From Morinoia aosen (Eukaryota > Arthropoda > Malacostraca > Amphipoda > Talitridae), in NCBI GenBank assembly GCA_030386875.1, contig CM059560.1:33598183-33662182 (forward strand): a stretch of 64,000 nucleotides of DNA, written 5' to 3'. The position numbers and the translations under genes were made by a program. This document shows, one piece after another, positions 23,004 to 35,708 of the stretch (within the stretch, counting starts at the first letter, position 1; each line of letters opens with the position of its first letter). The notes under the pieces were generated by a model. It had not been told where the DNA came from. It saw only the letters and a list, made by a program, of their open reading frames with translations, and searched no databases.

Positions 23004-23964
23004 ATTCTTCACAAAGTGAAAAAAAAGAAACATATAAATAAACACACGACGTTCATTGTTAATAGTAGATAATTGTGGCTCAAAATAATCCCAACTTTTG
23101 GCACTACAGTATGCAGAGCTGAGTTTGATTTCAAACACCTTCTGATATTCTAATCCATGTCTCACACTCTTTTGATGCTGAGCGAGACCAAAGTTGAAGG
23201 CATTTCATCACGCTCACTTAAAAATAGAATACTTATTTTTGCAATGCAATGTCGAACTAAATTCAACCATCTACTGTTCATATAATAGAAAATTTTTAAA
23301 TCTCCATACGTTCAAGTCTAATTCTGTACATATTTTTACTTATCTACTAATACAGAAGAGAACAAGAAAGGACACATCGCTAACTCTGTCAAATTTACAG
23401 ATACGGAACGTTAAATAACACAACACATTCAGTCGTCGCACGCTTCATGTCGAAGTTAGAGCCTCACTGGAGCCGTCGTCGGGCGGTCGGACAAAGCCAT
23501 GTCCACACGGGCAAAATCCTACTTGCTGTCAGAAAAATCAGCGTGGCCTGTGCAAGACACTCGCGAGAAAGCGACGTGAAACTGGCAACTGAAAGTTATC
23601 ATTGTAAAACTTCTGGAGAGCGGAACATGTTGTCCCTACAAAAAGGATACTTTTGGTGATGGTGTACGTTGGTTTCATTACAAAGACGCAAACTTAATAC
23701 CACTATAAAAATATTTCATAAGCTAGTCGGTAATGAGATTATGTTTCTGACAAATATCAGAATTTATCATAGGCCGTATAGCATTAGGGATAAGCAGCTG
23801 GGCGCGTCATAAGAGTCTCCTCTTTTTTGAGGGAAAGTTTGGCAGGCACGGCGCAGGTTTGCGGCAGACGCGCTACGAAGTTGTAAGCTGCAGGCGCGCG
23901 AGGCAGAAGTGTGTCATGCCTGAGTGAAATGAAGGAAACAGGAGACCCTGAAGAAGCACGCCAC
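23004..23964. other. unassigned DNA
   Basis: No gene or element recognised downstream of the RpL38 pseudogene. Short frames only. Confidence 0.4.
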
Positions 23965-24230
23965 GGTAGAGGAAACAAGGTAGGGTCATTTCTATGGGGA
24001 AAAATACACTTCTTCTTGTTCGGCAAGCCAATAGAAAGGCTTTCTTTCAAACAAACTTTGTGACGTCACCAAACCGCCATGTCGTTAGGCCAATAATAGA
24101 GACGGATTTTGGGGTAGCAGTGCTACCAGAAGCAATATAAGCGCTGCCATTGGTTCGTTACCGTGACGTCTGCAAACCCACACAGTCGACGGAAAAAAGA
24201 CTGGTTTGACTATACCTTGTTTCCTCTACC
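23965..24230. mobile_element. small TIR element (MITE-like)
   Basis: Perfect 18-bp terminal inverted repeats GGTAGAGGAAACAAGGTA (23965-23982) and complement (24213-24230) bound 266 bp. No transposase. The interior holds a palindromic TGACGTCA (24061-24068), a second TGACGTC (near 24163) and several CCAAT-type words (CCAATAGAA, CCAATAATA, CCATTGG), a combination usual in promoters. No obvious target duplication, so the superfamily is unknown. Confidence 0.7.
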
Positions 24231-24574
24231 ATAATGCACACCGGACGAAAAGAGACAGAGTAATAACGTAAGTAAAGACCTCGAGATTGATAATCTCAAC
24301 ACAGCAGCCAGGTAGTAAAGTGATTTATCGTAAAAATATCGGAATCTGAAGGAAACAGGGTATTTTGCAATGGTATAATGTGAGAATGCAACTATCACGT
24401 GACGGATTGAAATGATGTCAATTCAACAGAAAAACTGTGATCTGGATTGTGACCAGATCGATAAACAGGACTTGGGACAGAGAAGGTGTGTGGCGGAGAG
24501 GTCTCTGCAAAAGTAGAAAATTATTGAATTTTTGAAATTTCTTTACTAATTTCATATTTGTATTCAAACTGTCA
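24231..24574. other. unassigned spacer
   Basis: No feature recognised. Confidence 0.4.
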
Positions 24575-24662
24575 AAAATGAATTTGGTATCTAAATTATT
24601 GAGATAAACAACCATTTGGTGTACAGTAATCGAAATGAATTATTTTTTGAAAATAATGTCCT

Positions 24663-24790
24663 CTAGGTGGCCTCCATTCCGACGTCATCAAGGCGGCCGT
24701 GGAAATTGTTCATGACATCTCTTAACGTGTTTAGTGGAACAGCAGCAATCTCACCTCGAATACGCTGCTTCGAGGCTGGAATGCTCCCGG
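24663..24790 (-). pseudogene. C-terminal remnant of mariner-like transposase
   Basis: Minus-strand translation gives RIRGEIAAVPLNTLRDVMNN and FHGRL, the usual C-terminal motif of this transposase group (RI..EI..IP...LR.VM.NF..RL). A later piece in another phase matches the 'GGHLED-IIFK' ending. No catalytic residues remain. Confidence 0.6.
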
Positions 24791-26682
24791 GAGGATTTAA
24801 CTGATATACCTTCGGTTTAAGGGGAATATCTTGAGCCAAATTGGGCCCCGGCGGCTCCCCCCACTGAAAATTTTTTTTTTGTTGAAAAAGGCTCCTTAGG
24901 GGATGGGTTAATGTGCCATGAAATTTTATGGCCCTACGGACACTAGAACCCCCCCCCCCCAGGGGGGTGAAAAGGGGACCGAAAATGATGAATTTGAGGC
25001 CCAATTTTGAAAAAAAATAGAATAAATTTGAATTTGAAAAAAGACGAATTTTAGTTTGTTAGAAATGTTCCAAGGGTTCTAAAACTGTCTTTGGTTTTGT
25101 TCTAGCATCAAAACTGAAGGAGGAGTTTCAATCTGAAATATCAATAAAACTGTATCAAAAAACACATTTTTCGTCAAAAAAAAATAATAAGGCCTAAATC
25201 GAAAAAATGACACGAGTAAAAAAGGTTTACTTTCACAAAAGACATATACTGGCCAATTTTCAAACAAATCGGACGGAAAAAATTGATAAAGTCTGATCAT
25301 GGTGATTACTGAAATAAAATGTATTATTTTTATTTACTCATAAGTACGATATTTCTTATATGTTTACTTGAAATTCACAAGGAAAATGCTGCTCATTTTT
25401 CGTACATCGAAATAGAACATGGAAACTGCATTCATGTACACAAATTTTCATTATTAGAGTTTGTTTTTGAGCTCTAGTGAAAAGTTGACTTTTTTACATT
25501 CAAAACGGAACTCGTCCTTGAGTTTTGATGCTAGAACAAATCCAAAGACAGTTTTAGAATCCTTGGAACATTTCTAACAAACTCAAATTCGGCTTTTTTC
25601 TAAATTCGAATTTTTTGAAAACATAAATAGCTCTGAACCCCCCAAAAAAATTTGGGTTTAGAAATTTGGAAAAAAATATACAAAATTTTGAAACTTTTCA
25701 AATTGGAAAAAAGCCAATTTGAGTTTGTTAGAAATGTTTCAAGGATTCTAAAACTGGTTTTGGTTTTGTTCTAGCATCGAAACTCGATGACGAGTCTCGT
25801 TTTGAAATATCCAAAAATATATACCGAAATACTCTTTTTTTCGTCAAAAAAAATAAAAACTAAGGCATAAATCGAAAAAATGACACGAGTAAAAAAGGTT
25901 TACTTTCACAAAAGACATATACTGGCCAATTTTCAAACAAATCGGACGGAAAAAATTGATAAAGTCTGATCATGGTGATTACTGAAATAAAATGTATTAT
26001 TTCTATTTACTCATAAGTACGATATTTTTTAGATCTTTACTTGAAATTCACAAGAAAAATGCTGCTCATTGTTCGTACATCGAAAAAGATCATGGAAACT
26101 GCATTCATGTACAAAAAATTTTCGTTATATTCAAATTCAATAGACACAGTTCGTTTTTGGGATGTAGTGAAAAATTTTCCTTTTTTACCATTCAAAACGC
26201 TACTTCTCCTCGAGTTTTGATGCTAGAACAAATCCAAAGACAGTTTTAGAATCCTTGAAACATTTATAACAAACCAAAATTTGGCTTTTTTTCAAATTCG
26301 AATTTTTTGAAGAAATATATAGCTCTTAACCCAAAAAATTGTTGCTGATTTTTGAAATGTCAAAAAATTTTGAAAAAATAGAAAAAATTTGAATTTGAAA
26401 AAAAGCCGAACTTTAGTTTGTTAGAAATGTTTCAAGGGTTCTAAAACTGTCTTTGGATTTGTTCTAGCATCAAAACTGAAGGAGGAGTAGCAATCTGAAA
26501 TATCAATAAAAATATACCAAAAAACACATTTTTCGTCAAAAAAATAAGGCCTAAATCGAAAAAATGACATGAGTAAAAAAGGTTTACTTTCACAAAAGAC
26601 ATATACTGGCCAATTTTCAAACGAATCGGACGAAAAAAGGCAAGATCTTGAGATATTCCCCTTAAGGAGCCCCTATCTGTCA

Positions 26683-26780
26683 TGAACAATGTCGTGAACA
26701 ATTTCCACGGCCGCCTTAATGAATGTGTGCGTCGGAATAAAGGCCACCTAGAGGGCATTATTATCAAAAAATAATTCATT
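26683..26780 (+). pseudogene. C-terminal remnant of mariner-like transposase, inverted partner
   Basis: Plus-strand translation gives MNNVVNNFHGRLNECVRR, then GHLEGIIIKK and stop, the counterpart of the remnant at 24663-24790. The two lie in inverted orientation at the ends of the foldback. Confidence 0.6.
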
Positions 26781-26840
26781 TCAGTTACTGTACACCAAAT
26801 GGTTGTTTATCTTAATCATTTGTATACCAAATACATTTTT

Positions 26841-28582
26841 TCATACCTAATTTTTCAATGTTTTAAGGACCTTAGATATTTACCGTTTCACTGACGCAGC
26901 CGGTATTTCTTGAATATGGAAGAAGGGAGATACGCACAACTTGTGTATATGAACTAATGTGGAAACTTAGAATCATGATCAACCAATTTTTTACTTTCAT
27001 AGACTAAATCATTAGTGTGATCAACATGAAATTCTTCAATGGTAAGTGGAGTGCTCCTTCCGCTGAAAATCGCAAGTCGGCAGGTCTTTTCCTCCGTATT
27101 TTGCTCCCTTTGACACAATCTCATCAGTGAAATGCAGGGCAGGGAATGTACAGGGCGGCCATCCATCTGCACAGCGGTGCCTACTTCTTCGAAGAATTTT
27201 TAGCGATAGCGAGCCAGGTGTCGCAGCGATCGCGCTATAAATGCTATTAGGTTCCTTCGCCTCAGTCACTCAGCTTATTAATTTTCTCAGCAAAAACAAG
27301 ACCTCTCTTGGAAATGGAACCAACACACAGTGCACGTATTACAGGGATGATGAAATAGACTTCTAGCGTGTGAGCAGCTCCGTGCGCAGGCAGAGGCGTG
27401 TGTGGTGTGCGTCTAGGTCGAGGAGAAACAAGCAACACTCCGCTGAAATATGTATGAGCTCGAAGTTGCAGCCGTGGCATGTGTCGGACCGACTGGAGGT
27501 GTGACGCGAGCGTACCTCGAGGCTTTATTCGCGTTGCATCATGAGGAATTCGCACAAAGCATGAGGGATTCTCTTGTTTTGTTCAGTTCATTTTAGTCGA
27601 AATCTTTTACTAACTTTATATTTTGCAAATTGTCAAGGAATTGAATTTTCAAGAAACAGACGTTTGATTTTAACTTTTTGTTTCAACTTTTCAATCGCGT
27701 GCTCCATTTTTCAGATGTGCTCATGTATAATTTTAGGCCTTCAATACATCAATAGTTTTTACAGTCACACGCAGTTCAAGGGAGGGCAATTGCGATGCAA
27801 AATTGCGTCTTTAAATGAAATGGTGTTTTCTGACCAGCAAAAGAGATTGAAATAAAACGCAGCGCCGGGAGAGCAAGGCACAAAAATACAAGAACTGCTT
27901 CGCCATAAGGCGGACAACGATTGCTGAACAACGCACAAAAAAATTGTACTGAGCGCTCAAAAGAGGACGAAATGGAGGAAAAACAGCTCTTACCAAGGCA
28001 TGTCACGGTAAACAGGATACCAGCCTTCAGGATAAATGCAATGAACAAAACTTCGCAGTAATGGGAACTCGGAAAAACTCATGATTTTCTTCGAGCGAAA
28101 ATAAAAAACTTGCGTCACAGTACTTTTGTTTAAAATTATCTTTCGAGCGTTAATGCTGTGGAGAAAACGAGGGAGGAAGTGATAGACAATGATTGATTCG
28201 GGAGCGCGTCACACGGGACGGCTATGCTGGTGCGAGGTCTGTAGGCACAGCGGTGCTGGAGCCATCAGGCACCGCGCAGTCGAAGTGTCGTCGCCGAATT
28301 GTTTTTACACTGAAGACGTCTACAGTTCGGTCAGGGTGTTCTGGGAGCAGGAGTGTGACACTGGATGGTGGCAATACTTTTATGTTTACGAGTGCACACG
28401 GCCCGTCAAAAAATGACATGATTAGATATAGGACGATTGAGCTTCAACGTGGCTTTCCCATGATTTCCCATGCTATTCTATGGCTTTCCAATACTTTCTT
28501 AAGTCTCAGCCGCTGATATTCTATTCAACCTAATCTAACCTACCAATACACGTGATATTCATTCCGACTCCCAATCTGCTGG
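26841..28582. other. unassigned DNA
   Basis: About 1.7 kb with only short frames lacking recognised domains. No paired terminal repeats were noticed. Confidence 0.4.
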
Positions 28583-29940
28583 GTTAAGGGGGCCATCCGC
28601 TAAAATTTGAATTTTGATCCGATAGGTCTGAAATTTAGACAGTCTATGTATTTTTAAAAGAAAAACATATTTGACTCGTGTAAAATTTTTGATTTAGGCC
28701 TCAGTTTTTTTGAAAAGTTTGAAATATTAGTTTTTTGAGTCATTTCTATACATATTTCAAAAAGATAAAAGTCAAAAAGTTCTTATGCTAGAACAAATTC
28801 AAAGACAGTTTTGGAATCCTCGTAATATTTCAAACAAAGTAACAGTCCTGAATTTTCTATTTGAAACATTTTTTTTAGATTTGCGATAGTTGACCTAAAA
28901 TATACCTAATTTTTAGGTTTTGAACTAGCATAAAAAAATTGAATGCACAAATTGGGAAATCAATGACTGTCACTTTGTTAGAAATGTTCCAAGGACTCTA
29001 AACCTGCCTTTTTTTCCTAGCATGAAAACTTTTTGACTTCTATTCTTTAGAATTTTGAAAATAAGTGACTTTACAGTACAGGCCAAAAACACATTTTCTT
29101 TGTTGAAGTGTAATTTAGTGGAAAATTTATGTAATTGAATGCTGTTTTCATTTTTATTTCGATAATCTCCATGCATAACTGTATATTCACACTGTGAATT
29201 GTAATTAAAAAAAAAACGAAAAAATATTGTTTTTTATAAAAATTATGAAATCTCATATTTTTAGTCTGATTCTTATGAAATTTGACAACATATTATATGT
29301 AACTTTTGAAAAGAAACACAATTTCTTCTATTCATTTTTTCGATTTAGGCCTTAGTTTTTTGACCAAATTGGACAAATTGGTTGTTTATTTCATTTTTAT
29401 TGATACTAGTCTACCCCCCTTTATTTGAAATAAAACGGATGGCGAAATGAGAGAAAGGCCGTAAGAAATGAATAAATACAATCTCTCGAGAGTTGATGAG
29501 GCCGCGTGAACACGGCCCGTCAAAATATATAGGGCTGGAGCTTGTATCACAGATACACTCATCACACACTGCAGGCTGGCTTCGGACAGACCGACGGACG
29601 GACGGACGCGGCTCTTATTATAGTATAGATTCCAAAAGAATAAGTCATTGAGTTTTTATGCTAGAACAAAACTAAAGACAGTTTTGGAATCCGTAAAGCA
29701 TTACTAAAAAACTGATAGTCAAAGATTTTTTTTTCTCGTTTTATTTTCTTTTTATATGGGGTCGAAAATTCAGGATTGTTAGTCCCCCCCCCCCCTGGGA
29801 GGGGGGGGATCTATGTAGTGTGCGTAGCGCGATAAAATTTTAGGACCGAATAGTCCACCACCATAGGGTCATTTTCCAACAACAAAACAAAAAAAAAACT
29901 CACCGGACCGACAGGGGGCTTTAAGGCACCGAAAATAATA
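28583..29940. mobile_element. diverged relative of the 24.8-26.7 kb repeat
   Basis: Shares with the foldback interior the words TGCTAGAACAAA plus AAAGACAGTTTT (28787-28812, 29658-29683), TTAGAAATGTTCCAAGGA (28979-28996), GATTTAGGCCT and a C/G homopolymer pair (29783-29809). The segment after it, containing ATAAAATTTTAGG and CAACAACAAAAC, parallels 24850-24940 in inverted orientation. A Helitron (29406-29629) is inserted in it. Boundaries are approximate. Confidence 0.55.
29406..29629 (-). mobile_element. non-autonomous Helitron
   Basis: On the minus strand the element begins TCTATACTATAATAAGAG and ends GTAGACTAG, and sits between A and T (plus-strand A29405 and T29630), as Helitrons do (5' TC, 3' CTRR, insertion in AT). 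A short palindrome TTTATTTCAAATAAA lies just upstream of the 3' end, in the place of the Helitron 3' hairpin. A related copy in the other orientation is at 47298-47481. No Rep/helicase is encoded, so movement would need a helper element. Confidence 0.75.
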
Positions 29941-29943
29941 ATT

Positions 29944-30045
29944 GTGGAGTTGATGAAGCTTTTATCACAGATACGCTCATCTCACACTTTCGGCTGGTGG
30001 GTGTGACACACAGACGGACGGACGCGGCTCCTTTTATAATATAGA
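29944..30045 (-). mobile_element. 5' end of a second Helitron-like copy
   Basis: The minus-strand sequence starts TCTATATTATAAAAGGAGCC after an A, continues GCGTCCGTCCGTCTG and then resembles the first ~100 bp of the Helitron at 29406-29629 (CACAGATACGCTCAT). A 3' end was not located. Confidence 0.5.
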
Positions 30046-30189
30046 TTGAAGATAATGAAAGGCAATGCGTTCACGGTGTTTACAAGCGAAAGCGTTCGAG
30101 ATTTTCTATTTGTAGTAGATACAACTGAACTTATTCTTTAGAAACATCACGGAAGTATTTCAATGCAATTGATTGATACTATTACCTTG

Positions 30190-30290
30190 TTGTTGTTGTT
30201 TCCGGTTTATTGGAGCTTCAGAGACAATTCCATGCAGCCCCACGCCTTAAAAGTTGTAGATTGATGCTCGGAAGTTCAGAGCATCAATCT
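30190..30290. mobile_element. short insertion with 11-bp direct repeats and hairpin
   Basis: CTATTACCTTG occurs on both sides (about 30179-30189 and 30289-30299), suggesting a target duplication around a ~100-bp insert. The insert has a (TTG)n start and ends in a perfect 13-bp stem-loop (30257-30269 with 30279-30291, arm TAGATTGATGCTC). It could be a small retroposon fragment. Family unknown. Confidence 0.5.
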
Positions 30291-30299
30291 ATTACCTTG

Positions 30300-31005
30300 A
30301 TTACTATTTTACTATGATTACCATTGCCTTGATTACTGAAGAAAATTTTGAAACCTTGGGATGAATGTTGATGATCCTCACAAGCGAATTTTCACAAGTC
30401 AATCAGCTCTCCGCATGTAAAATTTTGCAGGAATGATTGTGAAATAAGTTGTTATTGAAAATAAAATAATCTTTCAGCCAGTTTATAAAATACAGCGTTG
30501 ACCATTGTCTTTTGAAGATAGGATAATCAGGCAGCCAAGTTGGAAAACATAATTTTCTTCTTCCTTTCTTTTCGTAGATAAAAGAAACCGCCGACCAGTG
30601 CGGGAAATACGTTTTTTTAAGGAGAAGTAAACCATCAGACCAGCAATGAAATTTACCAGAGTCTCCTTTTTAGGTGGCACACCTTTTAAAACAATCTCAT
30701 TTACAACTCGTAAGCCAGCGGTGAGGAAAGTTCCGAGGTTTCACTTCCTAAAGAACGCCGATGTGCTCGGGCTTTGCTTGGTCACGCTGTGGCTTGGCTT
30801 CACCGCGGTCCGCGCATGACGCAGCAACCTGTTCTGTACTGGCGTCGTGGCGTGTCTAAGAGATCAAAATGCGCTCATCATTTCATGACACAAGCAATAA
30901 AATCGTTAATAAATTTTCAAACAATTTACGTTAAGACGAAGCTAGCAACACATTTCTTCTCCATATACTTGTTTACGCTACCAGCTGCGCCGCTGCGCCG
31001 ACGTA
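30300..31005. other. unassigned spacer
   Basis: No gene or repeat recognised. Confidence 0.4.
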
Positions 31006-32565
31006 TACAGAGTGGGCCCAAAAATCTTCATTTTTCCAAATACTTATAACTACGAATCGCAGTTACTTATAGAATCATAGTAAAAATATATCAGTGCTAT
31101 TCATTCCTATTTATGAGACTGATCTTAATTTAATTTCACGTTACGAATACAGAAATTAAATTCTTCACCATCGACCCTTAACAACGCAATTGACAAAAGA
31201 AGAGCGAACTTTCTGGGTCGCAACTTTCAATGATATCAAAAATGTCGCAGAAGGCGTTCAAAAATTTCGAAATTATTGTCAGGGCAGACGTGGAAGTAAA
31301 CCTATTGTGAGAAAAACTGTCATAAAATTTTCTACGCATATGACAATACTCAACAGAAACAAGCTGAATTATGGAAAACACTTTACAAGAAGAATACCAC
31401 AAACATCGAAATGGTGCGCAGCTTGAAGAGAATGACAACTTTTCAAATCAACGACATGGAACAAATTTATCTCGGTCAACGGTTCGTAGAATTATTGAGA
31501 GCGATTTAGTTTATTTTTCTTGAAAACCAAGGTTTTGCCAGGAATCGTTGGTAAATGATCTCAAAAGAAGAACAACATTTTGATGATGGTTTATGGAGAG
31601 ACAGGAAAAATTTTTTAGTTTTTTGTATCACATGATACGGCGGCTTTCCATATGAATGGTGTAGTTTATCGTCAAAATAATAGATCATATTCGCCTTAAA
31701 AACCGCTACCAAATTTTTTTTCGAAAAAAACAGTCTCTCGATAAAAAATTCAGTTTGGATTGGGCTCTCTGGGTCTGGCCTCGTTATTGGACAAATTTTC
31801 TATGATGGGAATTTGAATGGCGATAAATACCTAGATATGCTCAGTGAATAAATTATACCACAGCTGCAGGCTGGTTACGAGTGTAGATTTGACAGAGTGT
31901 GATGAATGCAAGACGGAGCTCCATGACACAGAAGTCTTCGCGTAAAGAACACCTTAACAGAAATTTTTGAAAATCATAGCATTAGAGTTAGACATGCGAT
32001 AGAATGGCCACCGCGCAGTCCCGATCTGAATCAGTACGATTTTTTTTTAAGATTATTTCAAAGATGAAGATTATAAAAAAAACCCTCCAACAGACCTGGA
32101 AGATTTACGGATTCGTATCGTTCACAATGTTAGTGAACTTAAAAATAATTCATGTATAATTAGAAAATCAATGCGAGAAATGAGAGACCGATGTCAAAAG
32201 TGCCCCGAAAACAACAATGGTCATTGGTTGTAATGGAAATATTATGTACTTACGTTTCAGTAAAAAGTAAATATTTACCTATAAAAACCATTTATATTGT
32301 TATTTTTCCTTTTTTATTCACTGCTTTTTCTGGGAGTAAAAGCTCAGATTGCATCTTCAGAATTAGTCTCGCACAATGGCAAAAAAATCATCCTTAATAT
32401 GGTTTTCATCTGTTCGTAAACCACGTCTATGAATACCAAATGATTTTACACGACAGAAGTACAATAAATGACAGTGAAAACGAGACCACGCTGAAGTTTC
32501 TACTTCTATTGATTACGCAAGCATAAGAATTTCAAAAAAATAAACTTTTTCTGGCCCACCCTGCA
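31006..32565 (+). mobile_element. decayed mariner-like transposon with both ends (copy B)
   Basis: Ends are imperfect inverted repeats: left TACAGAGTGGGCCCAAAAAT, right complement TGCAGGGTGGGCCAGAAAAA. The left end is preceded by TA (31004-31005) and the right is followed by TG, a likely mutated TA. Length about 1.56 kb is right for a one-gene mariner-like element. It is related to the rearranged copy at 12.1-13.4 kb, which allows the ancestral single-copy state of the 60-bp segment to be seen here. Confidence 0.8.
31180..32225 (+). pseudogene. decayed mariner-like transposase (DDxD type)
   Basis: Pieces of a transposase read through many stops and frame changes. They comprise an N-terminal HTH-type region (LTKEERTFWVATFNDIKNVA onward), HDTAAFHMNGVVYRQNNR around a catalytic aspartate, and IEWPPRSPDLNQYDFFL carrying the third catalytic acidic residue (D of QYDFF). 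The ending DLEDLRIRIVHNVSE then MRDRCQKCPENNNGH is typical of the family's C-terminus. The arrangement is the same as in the intact DD41D transposase at 48.7-49.8 kb, but sequence is clearly different, so it is a distinct lineage. Inactive. Confidence 0.75.
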
Positions 32566-35500
32566 TGCTAAGTGCGGAAATCAAACCCCAGGTTCTCTCG
32601 AGCTCCTCCCACGTCACACTCACTTAGGTGCAACGAGAACGTCCTGGAGCCTCAGAAGAAACTAACGTTTCTAGAATATTTTTCTCCATGTATTTGCTTG
32701 AAACTTCCTTTCTGGAGAAGTGCATTTTTAACAATGTGAAATGTTTGAATTATCTTATGGTCAACTAACCGACATTGTGACAACGCGACGCGACAAAATG
32801 GAACACAAGAACACCACCTGTTCAGCGCGAGTATTCCTGTTCCGAGGCAGGATTTTCAGCCAATTTAAGTCGTCGGAGCAGCACAGGTGGTAGCGTAACT
32901 TCTTCCATGTGCGACTTGGTCACGAATCGAGCTATATCGATTCGTTTAGGTTTTCAATAGATCCACGGGCAAATTTTACTTAAGAAACAACTACAAATAG
33001 CGCGTCAGGTAGCCAAGTCGACTGACAAGAACTTGCGCTACTAGCTGTACCGCTATGACGATGTAAATTGCTTGGAAATACAGCCCTGTTACTCGTATCT
33101 AGAGCTTCAACTTCAACGTAGCAACGTCAAACGTTCGCCTGAGTTTCATGAAATGTAACAAAGCCTTTATTCTAGGGCAGGTTTGCTTTTCCTAACTTCC
33201 TGTGCAAGAGTTTGAACATGTTTCAAACTTTGTTCACAAGTTATGATACTCGAGTGTGTCCATTGTACTAGACTTAAGAAACAATCTATTACTGTATCAC
33301 TTGTGGCAAATAAATTGTTTAAATTGTTTGTGAACAGTTTCGTAGAAGTAATGATGTGATTGGTATCTGAAACATTTTCTGAATAACAGGAGTAATTTTA
33401 CTGGCATTTTCTTAACTGTTAAATTATTAGTGTACTTGATATTCAAGCATGTGACCATCTCTTGAGATGTTTTAAAGGATTGTATATAAATTGATTGCCT
33501 TCTTCGAGCTGATTTTCTTCACAGATTTCAGTTATTATTATCCACTGCTAAATTCTGACCGCTTTTTATTCCTATAGCAAGGCCTTTATCGTCCTCAATT
33601 CTCTTTGCGAAGTCCAGCCACTCTCACACACTCTCGTACGCATGCACCCAATCACTCAATCACCGAAGCTCAATCTTCCCTCGTACAGATCAGTGCATCG
33701 GAAGATCGATCGATCGCGTCACAACTTCCGTGGACTTTTCGTTTGGCCCAGTCAGACCTCGGGCGCTCTAGAACTCGAAATGAGCGAAGTTTCTCCTGAG
33801 GAACTTGCGACTTTAGAGCTACAACACAACCCTCCGGAAGGGGAAGTTTCCTGGGTCGCTCGAAAGTGTTGTCTTTTCTAACATTACACCTACATTCCAA
33901 ACATAGATTCCTGGGCCAAAACCACACGGAATCTTTAGTTAACGTTCCTTTGATGAACGCAAAATGTAGCAAAAGAGATCATAATCCCAAGTAATTTGCA
34001 GGAAAATAGTGAAACCTTAATGAGATTATTATCATTGAGTATCAGTGCCAATAAAAAAAATAAACAATAAATTGGCTCAAACACAACTGAAAAACTAACG
34101 AGATGAATATCAATCAAGGATAACAATCAGCAAACCGACCACTTAGGGTAATCAACAATGACTAATTCATGAGCTGGGGAGTTAATCATTAAAAGATTTT
34201 TCGAAGGGGAATGCACAAAAGGCGAGCAGCAATTAAAAATCCTTCGGGGCCACCACCGATTTCACGACAAAAGCTTCATTGTTGAGGTGCCTGCACGTCA
34301 TTACCGTGAGAGGTGCTCGGTGGGGCCGCGTAATGAGAGCAAATTTTATTTCTTCGCATCCAAGTCCTCACACATAGCAGTTCAACATGAATAAAATTAT
34401 TAAACGAGAGAACAATACAAATTTATTAAGTTTGTTATCGATCTACCTTAATATATTGGCTGAACTATTCAGATGTGGAAAGACTCTAGTGAAATGGTTA
34501 TTGAAATATGAAATTAAACTCCGTAGAGTTTATTCGATTCTGCTGTCCTTGTGCGCTGTTGCAAAATCATATTAGAGACGTGCTTCTTGAGCTTCCGTAT
34601 CTTGTGATGTAAGACGTTTCAATCAAATTGGTTACGAATGATCACATTATTTTAAGCAACCCATATAGCCACAGATGCAGATTCACTTATTTCAAGTTTG
34701 ATCTGAACTAGAGGCAGACGACAATATCTCCGTTTGTTATGTCTAGGACACATAGGCGATGACTGAGAACTGACGCTAACTCAAATGTCTGATGCTCAAT
34801 AATAGAACAGCACGCGCCCGCTCATCGAGCTTCTGACTGAAGAGTTTAACAAGTAGAAGAGCAAATTATAGGAAGAGTTCAAAGGGTAATTACATCTACG
34901 GACGTAAATGTTGGTAAGATAGCCTTACGTCACGCCTTTTCAACTCAGCGAAATATTTGAGTGTATCTTGCGACGTATATGGTTCTCTGAACAAAATTGG
35001 TGCCTCAAAATATAACCTTCTCAATACAACCTTCGTGCTTCCCAAAATATAACATTCGTGCATCTGAGCTACGCTTCTCAATAACCGTGAATCGTTTGGC
35101 AGCGATGACCATAAAGTTTTCTTACGACACTCACATGAAGCCTTAACTCGTCAAGTCAGTCTGAGCTTAGCCCAGCATCGCACTGATTTCTGGTAAATGC
35201 TGCAGAACGCCGAGCCGAAAGGATCTAGACCAGGGGAAAAAGTACGACATGTCTTTTTTAAGCGAACCATCATATGCTCGCCACATCTTGATGAGAGGGA
35301 GACGTAAAGTTACAGCTCACCAAATTCTGTCCCACACTTGAAAATTAAAATCACACTCACCGACACCCAATTAACTTACGGTGAAGTTTTATTGGAACTC
35401 TCCCACCATTTACTCGGCGCTTGGAAATGATCGCCAATATTACGAGGGATTAATTCCACTTGAGAATTTTGCAAACTCGGGCTCAATCAGGAAATTTCCC

Positions 35501-35708
35501 TTTATTTTATATCGCAAAGTTTGCCAGTGATGATCGTCTTGAATCTTGCGAGCCAAGTTTTCAGGTGTGCGGCGATGAAAGACGCTTCTCTGCCCCCACC
35601 GGACCCCCCCTTCCCTGCACGAACATTTTACAGGCACTAATGACCTCCGATCAGGCCGCATTTTTCATCGGCTAGAGCACGAGAAAAAACAACGCCCATC
35701 TATTGGCG
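32566..35708. other. unassigned DNA
   Basis: About 3.1 kb with short frames only. A frame at 33605-33799 and its overlapping partner have no recognisable domain. No mobile-element ends noticed. Confidence 0.4.

Larger units (their letters stand above)
24575..26840. mobile_element. foldback-type composite with mariner-like termini and ~670-bp internal repeats
   Basis: The outer ~150 bp (24575-24725 and 26690-26840) are inverted repeats of each other. Each carries the C-terminal end of a mariner-like transposase facing the interior-to-outside direction. Next inward, a GGGGAATATCTTGAG word (24829 region) is matched by its complement at 26648-26665. The interior holds about 2.4 direct copies of a ~670-bp unit starting near 25045, 25715 and 26405. 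Each unit itself has inverted ends around TTCTAGCATCAAAACT and AGTTTTGATGCTAGAA. A C-run/G-run pair lies at 24949-24967. No intact gene. Confidence 0.7.

Noticed and set aside
24949..24967. C-run then G-run as a G-quadruplex regulatory element
   Set aside because: It is part of a dispersed repeat (similar pair at 29783-29809), and homopolymer length may be affected by sequencing error.
33605..33881. Possible short exon at 33.6-33.9 kb
   Set aside because: Two phases are open, there is no domain match from memory and no convincing splice structure.
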